Part shown: positions 33,835 to 45,438 of the stretch, piece after piece
Position numbering within the stretch: position 1 is the first letter of the stretch
How the letters are laid out: each line of letters begins with the position of its first letter
Origin: Trachythela sp. YZ-2020
Taxonomy: Eukaryota; Cnidaria; Anthozoa; Malacalcyonacea; Clavulariidae
NCBI GenBank assembly: GCA_016169945.1
Contig: JADLSH010000365.1
Span: 248,001-312,000 of the forward strand
Direction: 5' to 3'
Length of the DNA: 64,000 bases
Made by a program: the position numbers and the translations under genes
The notes under the pieces: model-generated
Told to the model about the DNA's origin: nothing
Database searches by the model: none
The model's input: the letters and a program-made list of their open reading frames with translations, nothing else

Positions 33835-34918
33835 CTGTTAAAAAAACAAAAAAATTTAAACATATTCTCGAAAATATATTTGATGTAAATCGTTTTCACT
33901 ATATGTATGCACGATATCCATTGCACGAAATTAGTTAATGACAATGTATATCGACAAGTCAAACGGAAACATCAGTACAATGTTGCAAACAACTTCGAAA
34001 CAACTTACTCTACTATATTACGACATAAACCCAACATTGAGCTTGGAGGGAGGGGGGGTTGAATGTTGCAACATGCTGTAAGGTGGAATTTATCAAAGTG
34101 CTATGCGAATTCTGTACAAAGAGGAAGTGGTCTCAACCAGTTTTGTCCAAGATTGTCTGAGTTTAGATATTCTGTACGCATGGGATATGTCGAGGGATAT
34201 GTTTGGGTGTTATAGTTATAGAACCACATGTTGATGGAGGGATTTTTACTTGAGAAATGCTACATTCCACATATTATAGTTATCTGAGATTAACAACCAT
34301 TAAACTAATGTGTTAACCGTATGTGTTTTATTTCCTTTGAAAGCTTAAAATTGAGTTTTTCGCGTTAGGTTTGGAAAAAGCATTAGTAGCTTTTTACGGC
34401 ATTTGAATTATACAAACCTTCATTAACTCGTGACGAAGTAATTGTATCGACTTAAAATTTGTTATGAATAGTGCTTGTTATAATGACATATAAAACATGT
34501 TGAACAGCCAGCTTTATAGCCTGCTCGCAGACGTTGTTAAAAACAAACGTCTGCTGAACCGAGCGCCTGAACGAGTTCTGCTATTTAATTATAGCTTAGT
34601 TATACTTAATAATCGTACATACTCATAAGTCATGTACGATTATTGTCGTGTAAATATATTTTTGTATTGGGCAGCTAAATTTAATTTCATTGCCGGGGTA
34701 ATTTTGATTTCGCGCACTTTTAAATTGTACAAAACTAAAAAATCACACTTAAAAATGACACAGCTGAACCAAAAAATCTCAAGTCAGAGAAATAGAAGCA
34801 GGACAGTTTTGTCATTTTGTAAAATTTGCTTTGCTTACAATTTCAGTAATTTGTACAATGGTGGCAAACGTTTACACGCAGATTACTTTTCCCACATGTT
34901 ACAGCAGCAAACAGGCCT
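33835..34918. other. Sequence upstream of PRDM9-like gene A
   Basis: No recognisable exon of a KRAB or SSXRD domain on -. The ORF at 34632-34952 on + has no domain and runs into block A. Block A copy 2 starts within about a hundred bases of 34919, so a duplication junction or repeat edge may lie here. Confidence 0.4.
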
Positions 34919-35448
34919 TTTTGGGCAAATTATTTTTTGCTCAGCCTTTTAATTTCGCGCACCTGTGGTCTGCACAAATTCTAATACCGTGCAAATTTAA
35001 ATACAAGTAAGGCATGTAAGTGATATCAGGTTAACTTACAAAAATACTCGTCGTCCAACTCGTCATCTTTGACTTTGTTCAGTAGTGTTGCACTATCTAC
35101 ATGATATGCAATAATTTAAAGGATTAGTAACAATATGGACTTTCAAATGTTCCTATCTAAGTCAACTTCCCATTTTCTAATATAAATTTGGTAATTTGTA
35201 AAAGCCCCTCTCATTTAAGTCACAATCTCTAATACACCCCCCCCAATATAGAGGAAGAATGTTTTTAAGCTGCCCTTTCTATTTACACTCTTTCTATTCA
35301 GCCACTCTTTCTATTATTTAGCACCCTTCCTAATTTATTTTAAATTAACTGAACATAATTAACTCACTAAATTAAGGTAAAACCTAGGGTATCCGCCATA
35401 AAGTAAATGTGTGTGGTCATCTGTTTGCAAATTAAATATTTCTCAGTA

Positions 35449-36187
35449 TAATCAATCAATCAATCATTTATTTGCCACAACACAACAAGAATATAGATAT
35501 TTACATTAATTATAATTTGAATATCAATGCTGAGCAGTAGCGAGAAGACCTCAAGAAGCTAAAAGGCTTATATTAAGAGGCCATCTCGTCAACTAAAATA
35601 ATTTTTATAATAAGTAAATTTAGAGAAGAGGAGGCCCAATGGCAGTAGTCATGAGACCCCCTAGTTCACTGTGATAATTCAAAATAAGACCATATCTTTG
35701 TTCAAGTTCAAAACACACATACATTACTACATAATATACAAGTTAATAACTAAAACATGTCGATTTCGACGTCTATGCGACATTATAATTTCCAAGTAGG
35801 AAAATGCGTAATTGATTCTTGAAAGAGGAAATAGTGATTTTAGCCGTAATATGTGGTGGAAAAGAATTCCATGTATTCGGACCAACAGAAAGAATAGTGA
35901 ATTTCTTTATGTTTGTCCGACACGCGTGAGATCTGTAATTTGTAGCCGATCTGGTGTTATAACTATGTACTTGATTGTTTGTGATAAATAAGTTATCAAA
36001 ACATTCAGGTAACAAGTGATGGTGGTATTTAAACATAAATGTACCTATGTAAAAGGAATTCAATTTAAATATATCTAATATTTTTAACTGATAGAATAAC
36101 GGAGAGGAGTGAGCACGGTAGTCAGAGTTCGTCAGAGCTCTTACAACCCGTTTTTGTATACAGTACAAGACGCGAACTAATTCTGAA
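35449..36187 (-). pseudogene. LINE 3' end with RT C-terminal domain
   Basis: On - it encodes LVRVLYCIQKRVVRALTNSD, HSYNTRSATNYRS, SVGPNTWNSFPPHI and ISSFKNQLRIFLL, the C-terminal domain of a non-LTR retrotransposon. The 3' end shows a short (ATCA)n-type tail at 35453-35466 (AATCAATCAATCAATCA). The RT palm and everything 5' are missing. It is absent from block A copy 1. Confidence 0.8.
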
Positions 36188-36189
36188 TC

Positions 36190-37055
36190 GTTAAATAATC
36201 ATAAGTGATCATGGTTGGAGAATTACTTGTTGGAAAACATGTTTTGTTTTTCTGGTCTACTGAATATTAATTTGTTTATCATATTGCGATAAACAAATTA
36301 AAATAATACACAGGTCACGCCTTCAGCACTTGATGCTGGCGAGTAGTGTAGTCACTGTGCACTTGGAGATCTTTAGCCCCCCAATCCAAACTCAGAGATC
36401 CTAAGGATAGTGCAAAGTTTCAAGAGGCTCTGGATAAACCATACTTATTTTTTTATTATTTTAACTATTTCATTTTTAGTCTTCAAAACAGGAGAATTTC
36501 ATGAAAATTTATCGAAAAAAGAAATTTTCTTTTAGAGCGAAACTTTGTTCTTTTGTAAGCGGAAAGACTGTAATAGTTTCGCTTTCTAAAAATAGGTATT
36601 ACCGGTTACTAACGGCACAGACTTGTATCACAGAATTACGTTCAGATTTTCTTTAATATTTATGCTTTTTTTCAATACTATTGAATTGCATGTGCAAAAG
36701 CAATTTTGCATAACAGTATAAAAGTGTAAATATATGAAAACAGTATATAGAAGTATAGGTATATATCAATTTATAACCGATTCGACCACCCATTACAGTC
36801 GGACATTATTAATTGATATTCTATTTATATTCCAGCAACGCTTCGTACACATGTGGTATTAATGTATTATATTATATACTTTAATTGGCAATATCAATAC
36901 GCTTCTTTTCAATCGATTTAGTCTACAAACTATAAAAAAAAAACGTGTATAATATTTCTACTTCGCAAACAGCTTCTCAGTTTTCCTCGACTACAAATCA
37001 CTATGACTACAACACTTCATGAATTATGTAAATATCATACATGTCAAGTCTCACA
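36190..37055. other. AT-rich stretch, no gene
   Basis: No coding or structured element that I can support, apart from a small palindrome at about 36265-36300 (AATTTGTTTATC...GATAAACAAATT). Confidence 0.4.
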
Positions 37056-37215
37056 CTACCTCCTCCGCAGGCCTTTCGATGCGGGCGGGAGTAATTTGCG
37101 GGCGGGCGTGAAATTTGAGAATTGGGGAAAAGACGAAAGTTTCTCCTTAACCCCACCCGCAAACTTTTTCCCGCCCGCAACTAGCGCCCGCCCTAAACGC
37201 CTGCGGAGGAGGTAG
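37056..37215. mobile_element. Mutator-like foldback MITE with 9-bp duplication
   Basis: The ends CTACCTCCTCCGCAGGC and GCCTGCGGAGGAGGTAG are exact mirrors. AGTCTCACA flanks both sides (37047-37055 and 37216-37224). A 9-bp duplication fits Mutator-like elements. The interior is rich in GGGCGGG / CCCGCCC. Confidence 0.8.
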
Positions 37216-37769
37216 AGTCTCACACATTACGCGTGTGACACACGCCTCGGCATTATTTCTCACGCAGTCACGCTCACACGCGTAGTATGATTTATCTCAC
37301 GCATGAGCAGAGAGTTTACTAAAAAGCTAAAATGTAGAGATAATTGTAAAATGGGTTAAATGCTTTAACTTTCTATGCTTATACTTTCTATATTTAAACT
37401 ATAAAATCAGACAATAAAACTTGGATTTGAAGTGAGTGGGTGATTATTATCAGTGCGATTTTGCTATCAACACTTTATATCACGCCGTAAGCTGAGCCTA
37501 TTTGCTAATTGCTATTGCATAACGCTATCCGATACGGCTTAGAATTTCACGTATTTCAATAAGGTGTGACTATAACTCAGCATCGCCAAAAATAATAACT
37601 TGATGTATTAAATGTTACCAAACTTAAAAATTACTTCATGTAACTAATTTAGAACTTGGTATGGTATCACAAAAGCGCGCAAATTATTACAATGATCAAT
37701 TGCGCTGTAGACGCAACACGCAAAGTACAAAGAATAAACATATTTGAAACTTTTCATTCTACGGCATTA

Positions 37770-39400
37770 CATGGCTGACGCAGACGATTCGGTATCTGGT
37801 TCGGAAGATGATTTCAATAATTCAATCTCCCGCAAGTCCAGGGCCTTCAACATCCACGAAAAGCGGGAAATTAACAAGAAAAGACAGTGGAGCTGCGAAG
37901 TACAGATCAAAATTTAATACTGCTTGGAAAAAACAATATCAGCTTTCATCAACGAAGCCGAGAACGGATATGATAAACACAGATTTTACTGCAAAATCTG
38001 CAAGCGTAATGTAAAATGCGGACACATGGGTCTTTCGGATGTACAACGACATATTACCACATCAATGCACCAACGATATGCAAAAGATGCAAGATCGCAG
38101 ACAACTCTTTCTTTTCCATCGTTATCAAGCCCCGTGACTGAAAAGGTAAAATCTCTGCTTTTCAGTGATAATTGTACAGCCAGATAAAAGAGGGGCGAGT
38201 TTTTACATTTACGTACGCACTTTATTGTGAAAATACCATCTGATTATCTCTTATTGGAACTGTGATTATCATGATATACTATCAGTTACTGTTAAATGTA
38301 CTATATATATGGCCTTTTTCCCGTACCTTGCTTAAAATAGAATAAGAAATGCTTAGTGAAGTTTTCTTTTTTTGTTAATATAGACCATGCGTGCCGAAGG
38401 AAAAGTGGCCACAGTGCTCGTCCAGCAAAATCGCCTGTATTCTAAAAGCTCATTCACACTCACAGAGTGGAGGTTCGATCTGAGCTTCCCTTGAGTGTCA
38501 GTGCTGTTTTTGAACAGCTAGAGGGTTAGTCCGGTACCATACTATGTGAGTACTCACCCTCCAGCTATGCAAAAATAGCACTGACACTCAAGGGAAGCTC
38601 AGATTGAACCTCCACTCTTTAAGTGTGAGTATGAGTGAGCTTTTAGAATACAGGCGAATATCCCGCTTGCTGTTGCTGATGAACTGTTACGCTACTTTTC
38701 CGCGACATTTTCTCCGACAGCGAAATCGCCAAGAACTACTCCTCAAGAAAAACAAAAATAGCTTGTATTATCAATGGCGCCGCTGTTGCTCCTTTCTTCC
38801 AGCAGAATCTTGTCGAACATATAAAGAAGAATCCTTTCTCTATCGCAATTGACGGCTCCAGCGATTCTGATGTTGAGAAGATGAATCCTTTGACCGTTCG
38901 AATTTTTTATGTTAATCGTGCAAATGTCTGCAAGCAGTTCCTTGATATGTGCATGTCTTCCTCGTCAACAGCAGAAGGAATATTTTCAAAAATGGAGGAT
39001 GCCTTCACTATACACATAGTATTTCATGGGACAACTGCGTCGGTTTAGGAATGGACAACACCTCTGTCAATATGGGTTGCAGAAATTCAATCAAGACTCG
39101 CGTTTTGGGAAAGAACCCAGCGATCTATATTATGGGTTGTCCCTGTCATATTGTGCACAATACGGCTATAAAAGCAGCCCATGCTTTTGAAGAAGTAAGT
39201 ATGTGTATGCCCGTTTTGAAAACTGTAGGGGGGACTCCGAATAATCCCGTTAACGTTGAACATGTATATGCTTACAAATCCTTATTCTTTGTTCAGATAT
39301 CAAGATTTAATGTTGAGGATATGGTTATTGATATATACTATTGGTTTGACAAGAGCACGAAACGAAAAGCTTCTCTGGCAGAATTCTACTCCTTTTGTGA
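37770..39400 (+). pseudogene. hAT transposase relic, copy 2
   Basis: The N-terminus shows ADADDSVSGSEDDF (37770), then a BED-like finger at about 37920-38110: YDKHRFYCKICKRNVKCGHM, DVQRHITTSMHQRYAKDARS, QTTLSF. The RNase-H part follows (38700-39400) in shifting frames: IDGSSDSDVEKMNPL; SISWDNCVGLGMDNTSVNM; NPAIYIMGCPCHIVHNTA. The finger is better kept than in copy 1. After 39400 the sequence jumps to what in copy 1 lies beyond the C-terminus (about 6942). The catalytic centre and dimerisation domain are thus deleted. Confidence 0.8.
38435..38650. mobile_element. Foldback MITE in the hAT relic
   Basis: CGCCTGTATTCTAAAAGCTC at the left and GAGCTTTTAGAATACAGGCG at the right are mirror images. 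The arms continue through GAGTGGAGGTTCRATCTGAG and CTTGAGTGTCAGTGCT. It lies within the relic just before its RNase-H part. Confidence 0.8.
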
Positions 39401-39829
39401 TGAACCTAAAATATTTTTTTATGTGTTCTCAGAACGCTGGAAATGCCATTTCAGGACCCAAATTTTAAGTGTCGAAAATACAAGTTTAAGTATGAATAAT
39501 AAAGCGGTGGAATGAAGAATTTTACGTTTTTAAAGAACAAATACACAATATTCTCCAGATTAAGAGAATAAGAGTGCGAAGCCGTGATATTTGACATTGC
39601 GGTAATTGACAGTTGACATTTCGGAAACAATGTAATTGTAATTTTGTTATTTTTCTTACCTTAATCCTATTGGATAGTATTTTAATGAGTGATTCTAATT
39701 GGTCAATTCGACAGGTCAATTCGACGGAAGTTCCAGAAGGAACTTCTCATATTTTCGAACTCTATGGCAAGATAATTCAGAACGCATGTAAATGACTCGT
39801 ATCAATATCAGCATGGAATGAACAAACGG

Positions 39830-41228
39830 TTTGGGCCCCTAGACGGATTTGGTCCTTATAGTTGGTGAGTCCCCGCAGCGGATTTGGTGGTCCCCTACCA
39901 TGTTTTCCTTCCCATGGATTGGTCCCATGGTTGGTGGTCCCCGATTTGGTCCCCGCGGATTTGGTCTTCCGCGGATTTCGGATTTTGCCCGGATTATCCC
40001 CTAGCGGATTTGACCCTCGCGGATTAATGGTCCCCTATGTAATCAGTAGGCAGACGAGAACGTTGTAAACGTATATTTGGTATTGTTTACAAAGTTCTCG
40101 CGACATGCTTCTACAAGTATTTTTGAGCTGCATATGATTTGGTTTTACAAAGTAATAGCCTGAATATGTTTCTTCGGTTAACAATATGTTTCTTCGGTTA
40201 ACAATTTTTCCATATTGGCATATAAAATTAAATATCTGACGTTTTGATTAAGAACGGCAACAAACATTTACGAAAGTTAAGTAGTAAAAAGCTTTATTTA
40301 AACACGCTGACTTGTCACCTGTCTACATATTAAAATGATCTATTTACAAAATCTGTATCTTTATTTCAATACTAAATAATGTCTCATAAACGTTAGTTTC
40401 TCATAAACGTTAATTCTCGTATTTCTTTGGTTGCGTTCAAATTAAGCGTCAGTTTAATTGAAATGATAAGTTTACATTTCCCACTTATCATTACAACTTT
40501 GTATCAGTGGCGTAGGAAACGGCGCTCATATTATATGAGGGGGGGCCGGAATATCTTTCGGCCCCCCCCCAAAAATAAAATAATTTTCATGAAAATGATG
40601 GAAACAGCTTAGTTCCCTGAACAAGCTAACTAAAAGAGGTAGATAAGACTCTGAAACGGCCATTTCCGGCGGTCTGGGGGCTTCAAATTTGAAAATTTTT
40701 TCGCTCGGCGCTAACCATGGTGGCGCCTCGTGAGCTTGGGCCCCCCCAATATCGAATATGTTCCTACGCCCCTGCTTTGTATTTCCCACTGCTGAGACGT
40801 AACATTTAAATGGGGCTACAGTGAAATGTATAGTTCTGATTGCAATAAAATCTACTTCTCGTAGCGGGTTAAATATATTATAGTGGCAGTGAAATATTTT
40901 TTGACAGTGAAATGTAGTTTTGGTTGCAGTAAAATATAGTTCCTGCAGTCCAAAAGCGCGAGAAAATTTACAGGAACATTTTACATCCAAAAAATCTTCG
41001 TACACTTTTTCTCTGTTAGATGTATAGTAAAGATGACTCAAAACGTTTTCATTCGATATTTAATATGCCATACGATAGATTCGCGAGGGGGTCCAAATCT
41101 GCGAGAGGGGACCATATCCGCTAGCTGATATGGACCCCCATAGGACCATATCCGCTAGCGGATTTCGCCCCCCTGGACCATATGGCCCGGGGGGACCATT
41201 TTGAGGGGGGACCAAATCCGCTGTGACA
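39830..41228. mobile_element. TIR element with GCGGATTTGGTCC subterminal repeats
   Basis: The left 200 bp carries many GCGGATTTGGTCCCC-type words and the right end carries the same words inverted (GGACCAAATCCGCT, GACCATATCCGCTAGC). Exact ends are uncertain. No protein is seen. It contains the nested hAT MITE at 40505-40774. The 68-residue ORF at 39862 is a reading of the subterminal repeats. Confidence 0.6.
40505..40774. mobile_element. hAT MITE with perfect 8-bp duplication
   Basis: It starts CAGTGGCGTAGGAA and ends TTCCTACGCCCCTG, flanked by CTTTGTAT at 40497-40504 and 40775-40782. It is 270 bp long and noncoding, with long G and C runs inside. Confidence 0.85.
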
Positions 41229-41519
41229 CCTGCCGGCCAAGTCATCATATCTTGCAACTCAATGGCAATTTTATGTTAGAAGCTAGTAACAATCGTATTC
41301 ATACTCAGATAGATGTACGGAACAAGGTTTGAGGTGTTACCAAGTCGAAATCTTATATTTTTAGTGAAAAAATACGGGATTTCTAAGCCTCCTTCCCGCG
41401 AAATCGCGGTAGTTTAACTTCAAACGATTACCGACAATTCTGCTGATGTGGGACAGACTTCTTTGCTCTGATTGGCTATCGGCATTGGTTCCTAAATTAG
41501 TCAGCCAATGAGCGAATGT

Positions 41520-42704
41520 CGAAAGGTCATGACGCTTCCGGTTTTTGCAACACATGAGGTAAACAACATCAAAGTTCATCAAAGTACAAGAAAGAAATAT
41601 GCTATTTATACGATTTTAATGATATTTAGGTAAGATTTTTCGTGTTAATGCGATCAATATTATCTATACTGATACAGCCCCTGTTTTTCCAGCATTTGCT
41701 TAATTACTGAGTATCGTGGCAAAATGTTTTGTATTTTGTCCGGCCTGAATTGTCTCGAGCTAAAATATTTTATACTGTACGACCATCCAATCTTTGTTGA
41801 ATTGTTGTTCAGTCAATGTTTTGAACCATACTCTCACATTGTGTATTAGTCTACCAATGGAAGTGTATTTAACGATTTACCTGATTGTCTCTAACTACAG
41901 TAGACTCCCGTCTGTTTTTGATTATTGTATATATATTTCATTTGCACTGAGCTATATCAAGGCTAGCCGCTAGCCTGTAATTATAAACACAAATGCATTT
42001 GACTAAAATGACGATATTAAGAAACTATTGTATATATATTTTCATATTTTAATGTTAACTGTTAGAAACATATTCGGCTTTTGAATGGAATATAAATTGT
42101 ACTTTGCAATTTGTCAATTATATTCAATAACAGTGATGTATTTGTTCGTGAACAAACTCAAGCACGGAAATTTTTTAAAGTTCAACTTCTAGAATGGCTT
42201 ACGAGACCTGTTATCATTGTCATCATTGGGAATGATATATTATTTTTATAATAAATAGGGACAACTATATATTTCTTTAATTTCGAACACAGGAATTTGA
42301 TATCAGCCCGAGGCAAACAGCTGCAACTTGCTGCCACCGCCAGTTTAAACCAAAGGCTAAAGAATTGAACTGAACAGTGCGCTAAAATCTTGTTGAAATT
42401 ATAAGAATACTCTCTGATAGTATTCAGTTAGTCGAGAAATGAGATAGTATCGATTGAATAAAATAGTCCTACTTTTTCCGGTCAGACAGTACAATATTTT
42501 GTGCACTATAAGTCTATAAATATTGTACTGGCTGTATTAAAACTATATTGACTTCACACGATATAGGCAGCGGCGATAATCAAGCAAATGCGGGCAAAGG
42601 GGTCTAAATCAGTGTAACTAAGCAAAGAACAATTGGGTATAGATAATATTGGTCGCATTAACACACGAAAAATCTTACCTAAATATCATTAAAATAGTAT
42701 AAAT
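41520..42704. repeat. Large inverted repeat, left arm and spacer
   Basis: 41535-41665 (CGCTTCCGGTTTTTGCAACA, ATTTTAATGATATTTAGGTA) is the mirror of 42640-42704 joined to 45439-45511. The right arm was split by the element at 42705-45438. The spacer of about 1 kb (41666-42640) has no gene that I can support. Upstream, 41229-41520 is also without a gene. Confidence 0.75.
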
Positions 42705-45438
42705 AGGAGGGGGGCATTGGGGGGTACATGGAACCGAAATACCGCACAAAAAATTGTCAAAAACCGAAATACCGTGTTGTAAATCAACAGAATACCGAAA
42801 CGTCCGAAACCGCATTTCAAAAAGTTAGTTTATGATAATTTAACTGCAGCTAAATATAGATTGAAGTAGTAATGGGCAGTTTTAAAGAGGCTAACTACGA
42901 TTTAATCATCTGACAATATTGGTCAATTCTTCCATCGAAATAATTTTGTAAATTACTTAAAAACAAGTGCAAATTCTTGCCAAAAGGCCTTCGCTCGTTT
43001 TGCCTGTTTTGCTGAGCAATCTATTGTGTTCAGCTGATTCAACTACCGCCGGAACACTGGCTTGACCGCTTATCTCAAATTTAATAAAGATTCGTATTTG
43101 TGAGTAATGTTTACATGCAATATATAAAGAGAAATGTATTCACAGCGTACGCGGTAATTATAACTGAAATCAATGACCTTTTATTTCTTCAGTTCAATAA
43201 CCGATTGTTGAAACGCGTAGCCCTTCCAAAACGAGATCGTGCACCAATTAGGAAAGTTAGAGAGCTCCCAATTTCTCCTTGCCCTTGGGACACTGGCACA
43301 GTTTCACCTGTATGTTCCTCTTCGTCACTGCTGGTGTCAAATTCATCCATAAATTCGTCCTGTGATTCTTGATCCGCTGACTTCACTGGTTCTCTCAAAT
43401 CGTCTTCCGCGTCTTCTTCCGCGACTTCTACCCTACATTCTCCCGAGTCTATCGTAACCGGCGCGTCTAATGTGACACACTTCCTTTGATACATGAATTC
43501 GGGTAGAGTGCCATGCTTCGCCATTGTTGTCTCTTGACGTACTGTGCGTTGTCTAACAGCCGCTCCATAGGAGGATGCCCAGTTTCGTAAAACATCAGAG
43601 TTGGCTTGGGACGTTTCCACGATAGGCAAGGGCTACATAGTGGGCACCTTTGAAAAGGGAGTGATCTCTTCTGGTTTAGGATACCATGACTTCCTGCTCG
43701 TATGATAGTATGCTGCCCACTGCGTTACTCTCTTGATAGATTCTTTCATCGTTAATCCAAAAGATCGGCTGTACTCCATCATAGACATGTTAGTGTGAAC
43801 CTGCTTAATGTGAACGGTTGAATGGCAATTCTCCACGTCCAATGTCATGCAACTTAACAGGTTGGTAACTTGGTAATCATGTTCCTTCAAGTTGTCGAAC
43901 AGTCTCTGAAGACCCCACTCGATCAGGTTAACCGATGCTACAGTCTTGGCTGATACATGTCCTTGAGGTCCATTTAGCGCTCCTGTGATTCCTGTGGTAT
44001 TCCTGATGTCTGCAGTATTTTCATCCAGCACGTGTTTGCACTCGCGGACCAGTGTAAGAGCTTCTACAGACGACTTGACTGTGTAAGGCGACCCTTTGCT
44101 ATGCACAGAAAATGCATCATATAAGGAACCAATGGCATTTAGAAAATCAGCACACTCAGTAACCTTACTGCATAGTTTGATGGAGTTGGTCTGAGCATCA
44201 CAAAGATATACCACACTGTCAAATTCCGTGCATATTCCCATTGGTTGCTTCAAACGACAATTCTTGACTAATCCATCGATACTACCTTCTTCCTTGTCAG
44301 AGCCAGCAAACACATCTAACTCTCCACTCGCTTTGAGATGCCACACTGACGATTTCTTCTCATTTGTAAATAATACGTCTGAGCCAAACTTTGTTAGCAC
44401 GCACGGTTGATTTAGGAGCCGAACAAGCAACCTGCATTCACCATTCTCTGCGTTAATTTGGACGATTCCTTGGCAATGAGAAATTAATATGCTTCTGTCG
44501 CAAAGACACATGCTGTTGATCTTAAGCCAGTCAGGTTTGTATTGAACAATCACTTGCTAATTAACACCTTTTAGGCCGACACCGTCTTTTTCCACTTGAA
44601 AGGAAACTATAGCAGTTCACTTGTAACGCATAGCATAGCCTGAAAGGAGTGTTGACTGTCACGATCCCAGAAGTGAATTGCGCCAGTAGTGACATGGTTC
44701 TCGGAATATTTAGCCGTCAGCGTTCGGATGTACGTTAACAATCTAGCCCTGATCTCTGCGACGGTTCCAGTAGATCGTACATGGAGTTTCTCCGCCTGTT
44801 CGATGACGTCTTTTTTCCTCCTAAGTTTGGAGATGATGGTCTTGATGGAAATCGATCCTTCTATGAACTCTATAGCTTTGATAGGACCACTGTGAGAGAC
44901 GAGAAAGATGATCGCGTCAGAGCAATGAATCTCTTTGGCCTTGAGATTTCTGACAATAGGAGAGATCTTGTCGACAGGGCTATGAAGGCGGGCCTTGAAC
45001 AGAGTGGACACGGAACTCTTCACGTCGTACGACAAGAAGGCAATCCAACCATACGAAGGAATAGCGATACTTATAGGCGATGGATACATACCACGTTGAT
45101 TGTCCGATGAGTACTTGTCTAACTCGGGTATAATTGTTTGGCAGACATAATGTTATGATCCCCACAAAATCCTCAAGATCCAAAAATATCCTAAACATGT
45201 TGAGATTCCAAAACAAGGCAAGACCTCGGGGTCCTCGAGCAAGGCAAGGGCGAAGCAAAGTATATTAAGCCAATATAAGGATAAATTTACCGAATACCGT
45301 GTACTAAAATGCCAAAAAACAGCGTACCGCACGACTAAATAAAACCGAAATACCGCTCTTAAAAAATTATATTACCGAAATACCGCATTAAAAATATCTG
45401 AAAACCGTAATACCGAAAACCCCAATGCCCCCCTCAAA
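42705..45438. mobile_element. 2.7-kb TIR element carrying an NHL-repeat gene
   Basis: The ends are GAGGGGGGCATTGGGG-type inverted repeats: AGGAGGGGGGCATTGGGG at the left, CCCCAATGCCCCCCTC at the right. Just inside both ends are repeated ACCGAAATACCG words. AAAT flanks both sides. The uninterrupted sequence at the mirror arm (41600-41625) shows the empty site. The only coding content is the decayed gene at 43189-45089 on -, and the superfamily is not identified. Confidence 0.75.
43189..45089 (-). pseudogene. NHL-repeat/SAP-like protein, decayed
   Basis: Three pieces on - join into one protein-like sequence of about 620 residues. 45089-44607 contains a SAP-like helix pair (AEKLHVRSTGTVAEIRARLL) and ends HFWDRDSQHSFQAM. 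44553-43633 has NHL-type blades (LLNQPCVLTKFGSDVLFTNE; CRLKQPMGICTEFDSVVYLC) and a C-terminal part (KESIKRVTQWAAYYHTSRKS). 43629-43189 continues (SSYGAAVRQRTVRQE) to an acidic tail (EEDAEDDLREP, DTSSDEEEH). Three TAG stops interrupt it (about 44607, 44562 and 43630), with a frame change near 44590. I associate this family with multi-copy genes of cnidarian genomes; its function is unknown. Placement inside TIRs suggests transposon cargo or a transposon protein. Confidence 0.6.

Larger units (their letters stand above)
34919..39604 (+). repeat. Segmental duplication block A, copy 2
   Basis: It matches 1-7142 in order and orientation (see that entry). It lacks the insertions at 91-1216, 1439-1652 and 3929-5258. 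It carries its own: the LINE at 35449-36187, a MITE at 37056-37215 and a foldback at 38435-38650. Confidence 0.85.

Noticed and set aside
39862..40068. Pro/Gly-rich 68-residue ORF
   Set aside because: Reading of GCGGATTTGGTCC subterminal repeats of a TIR element.
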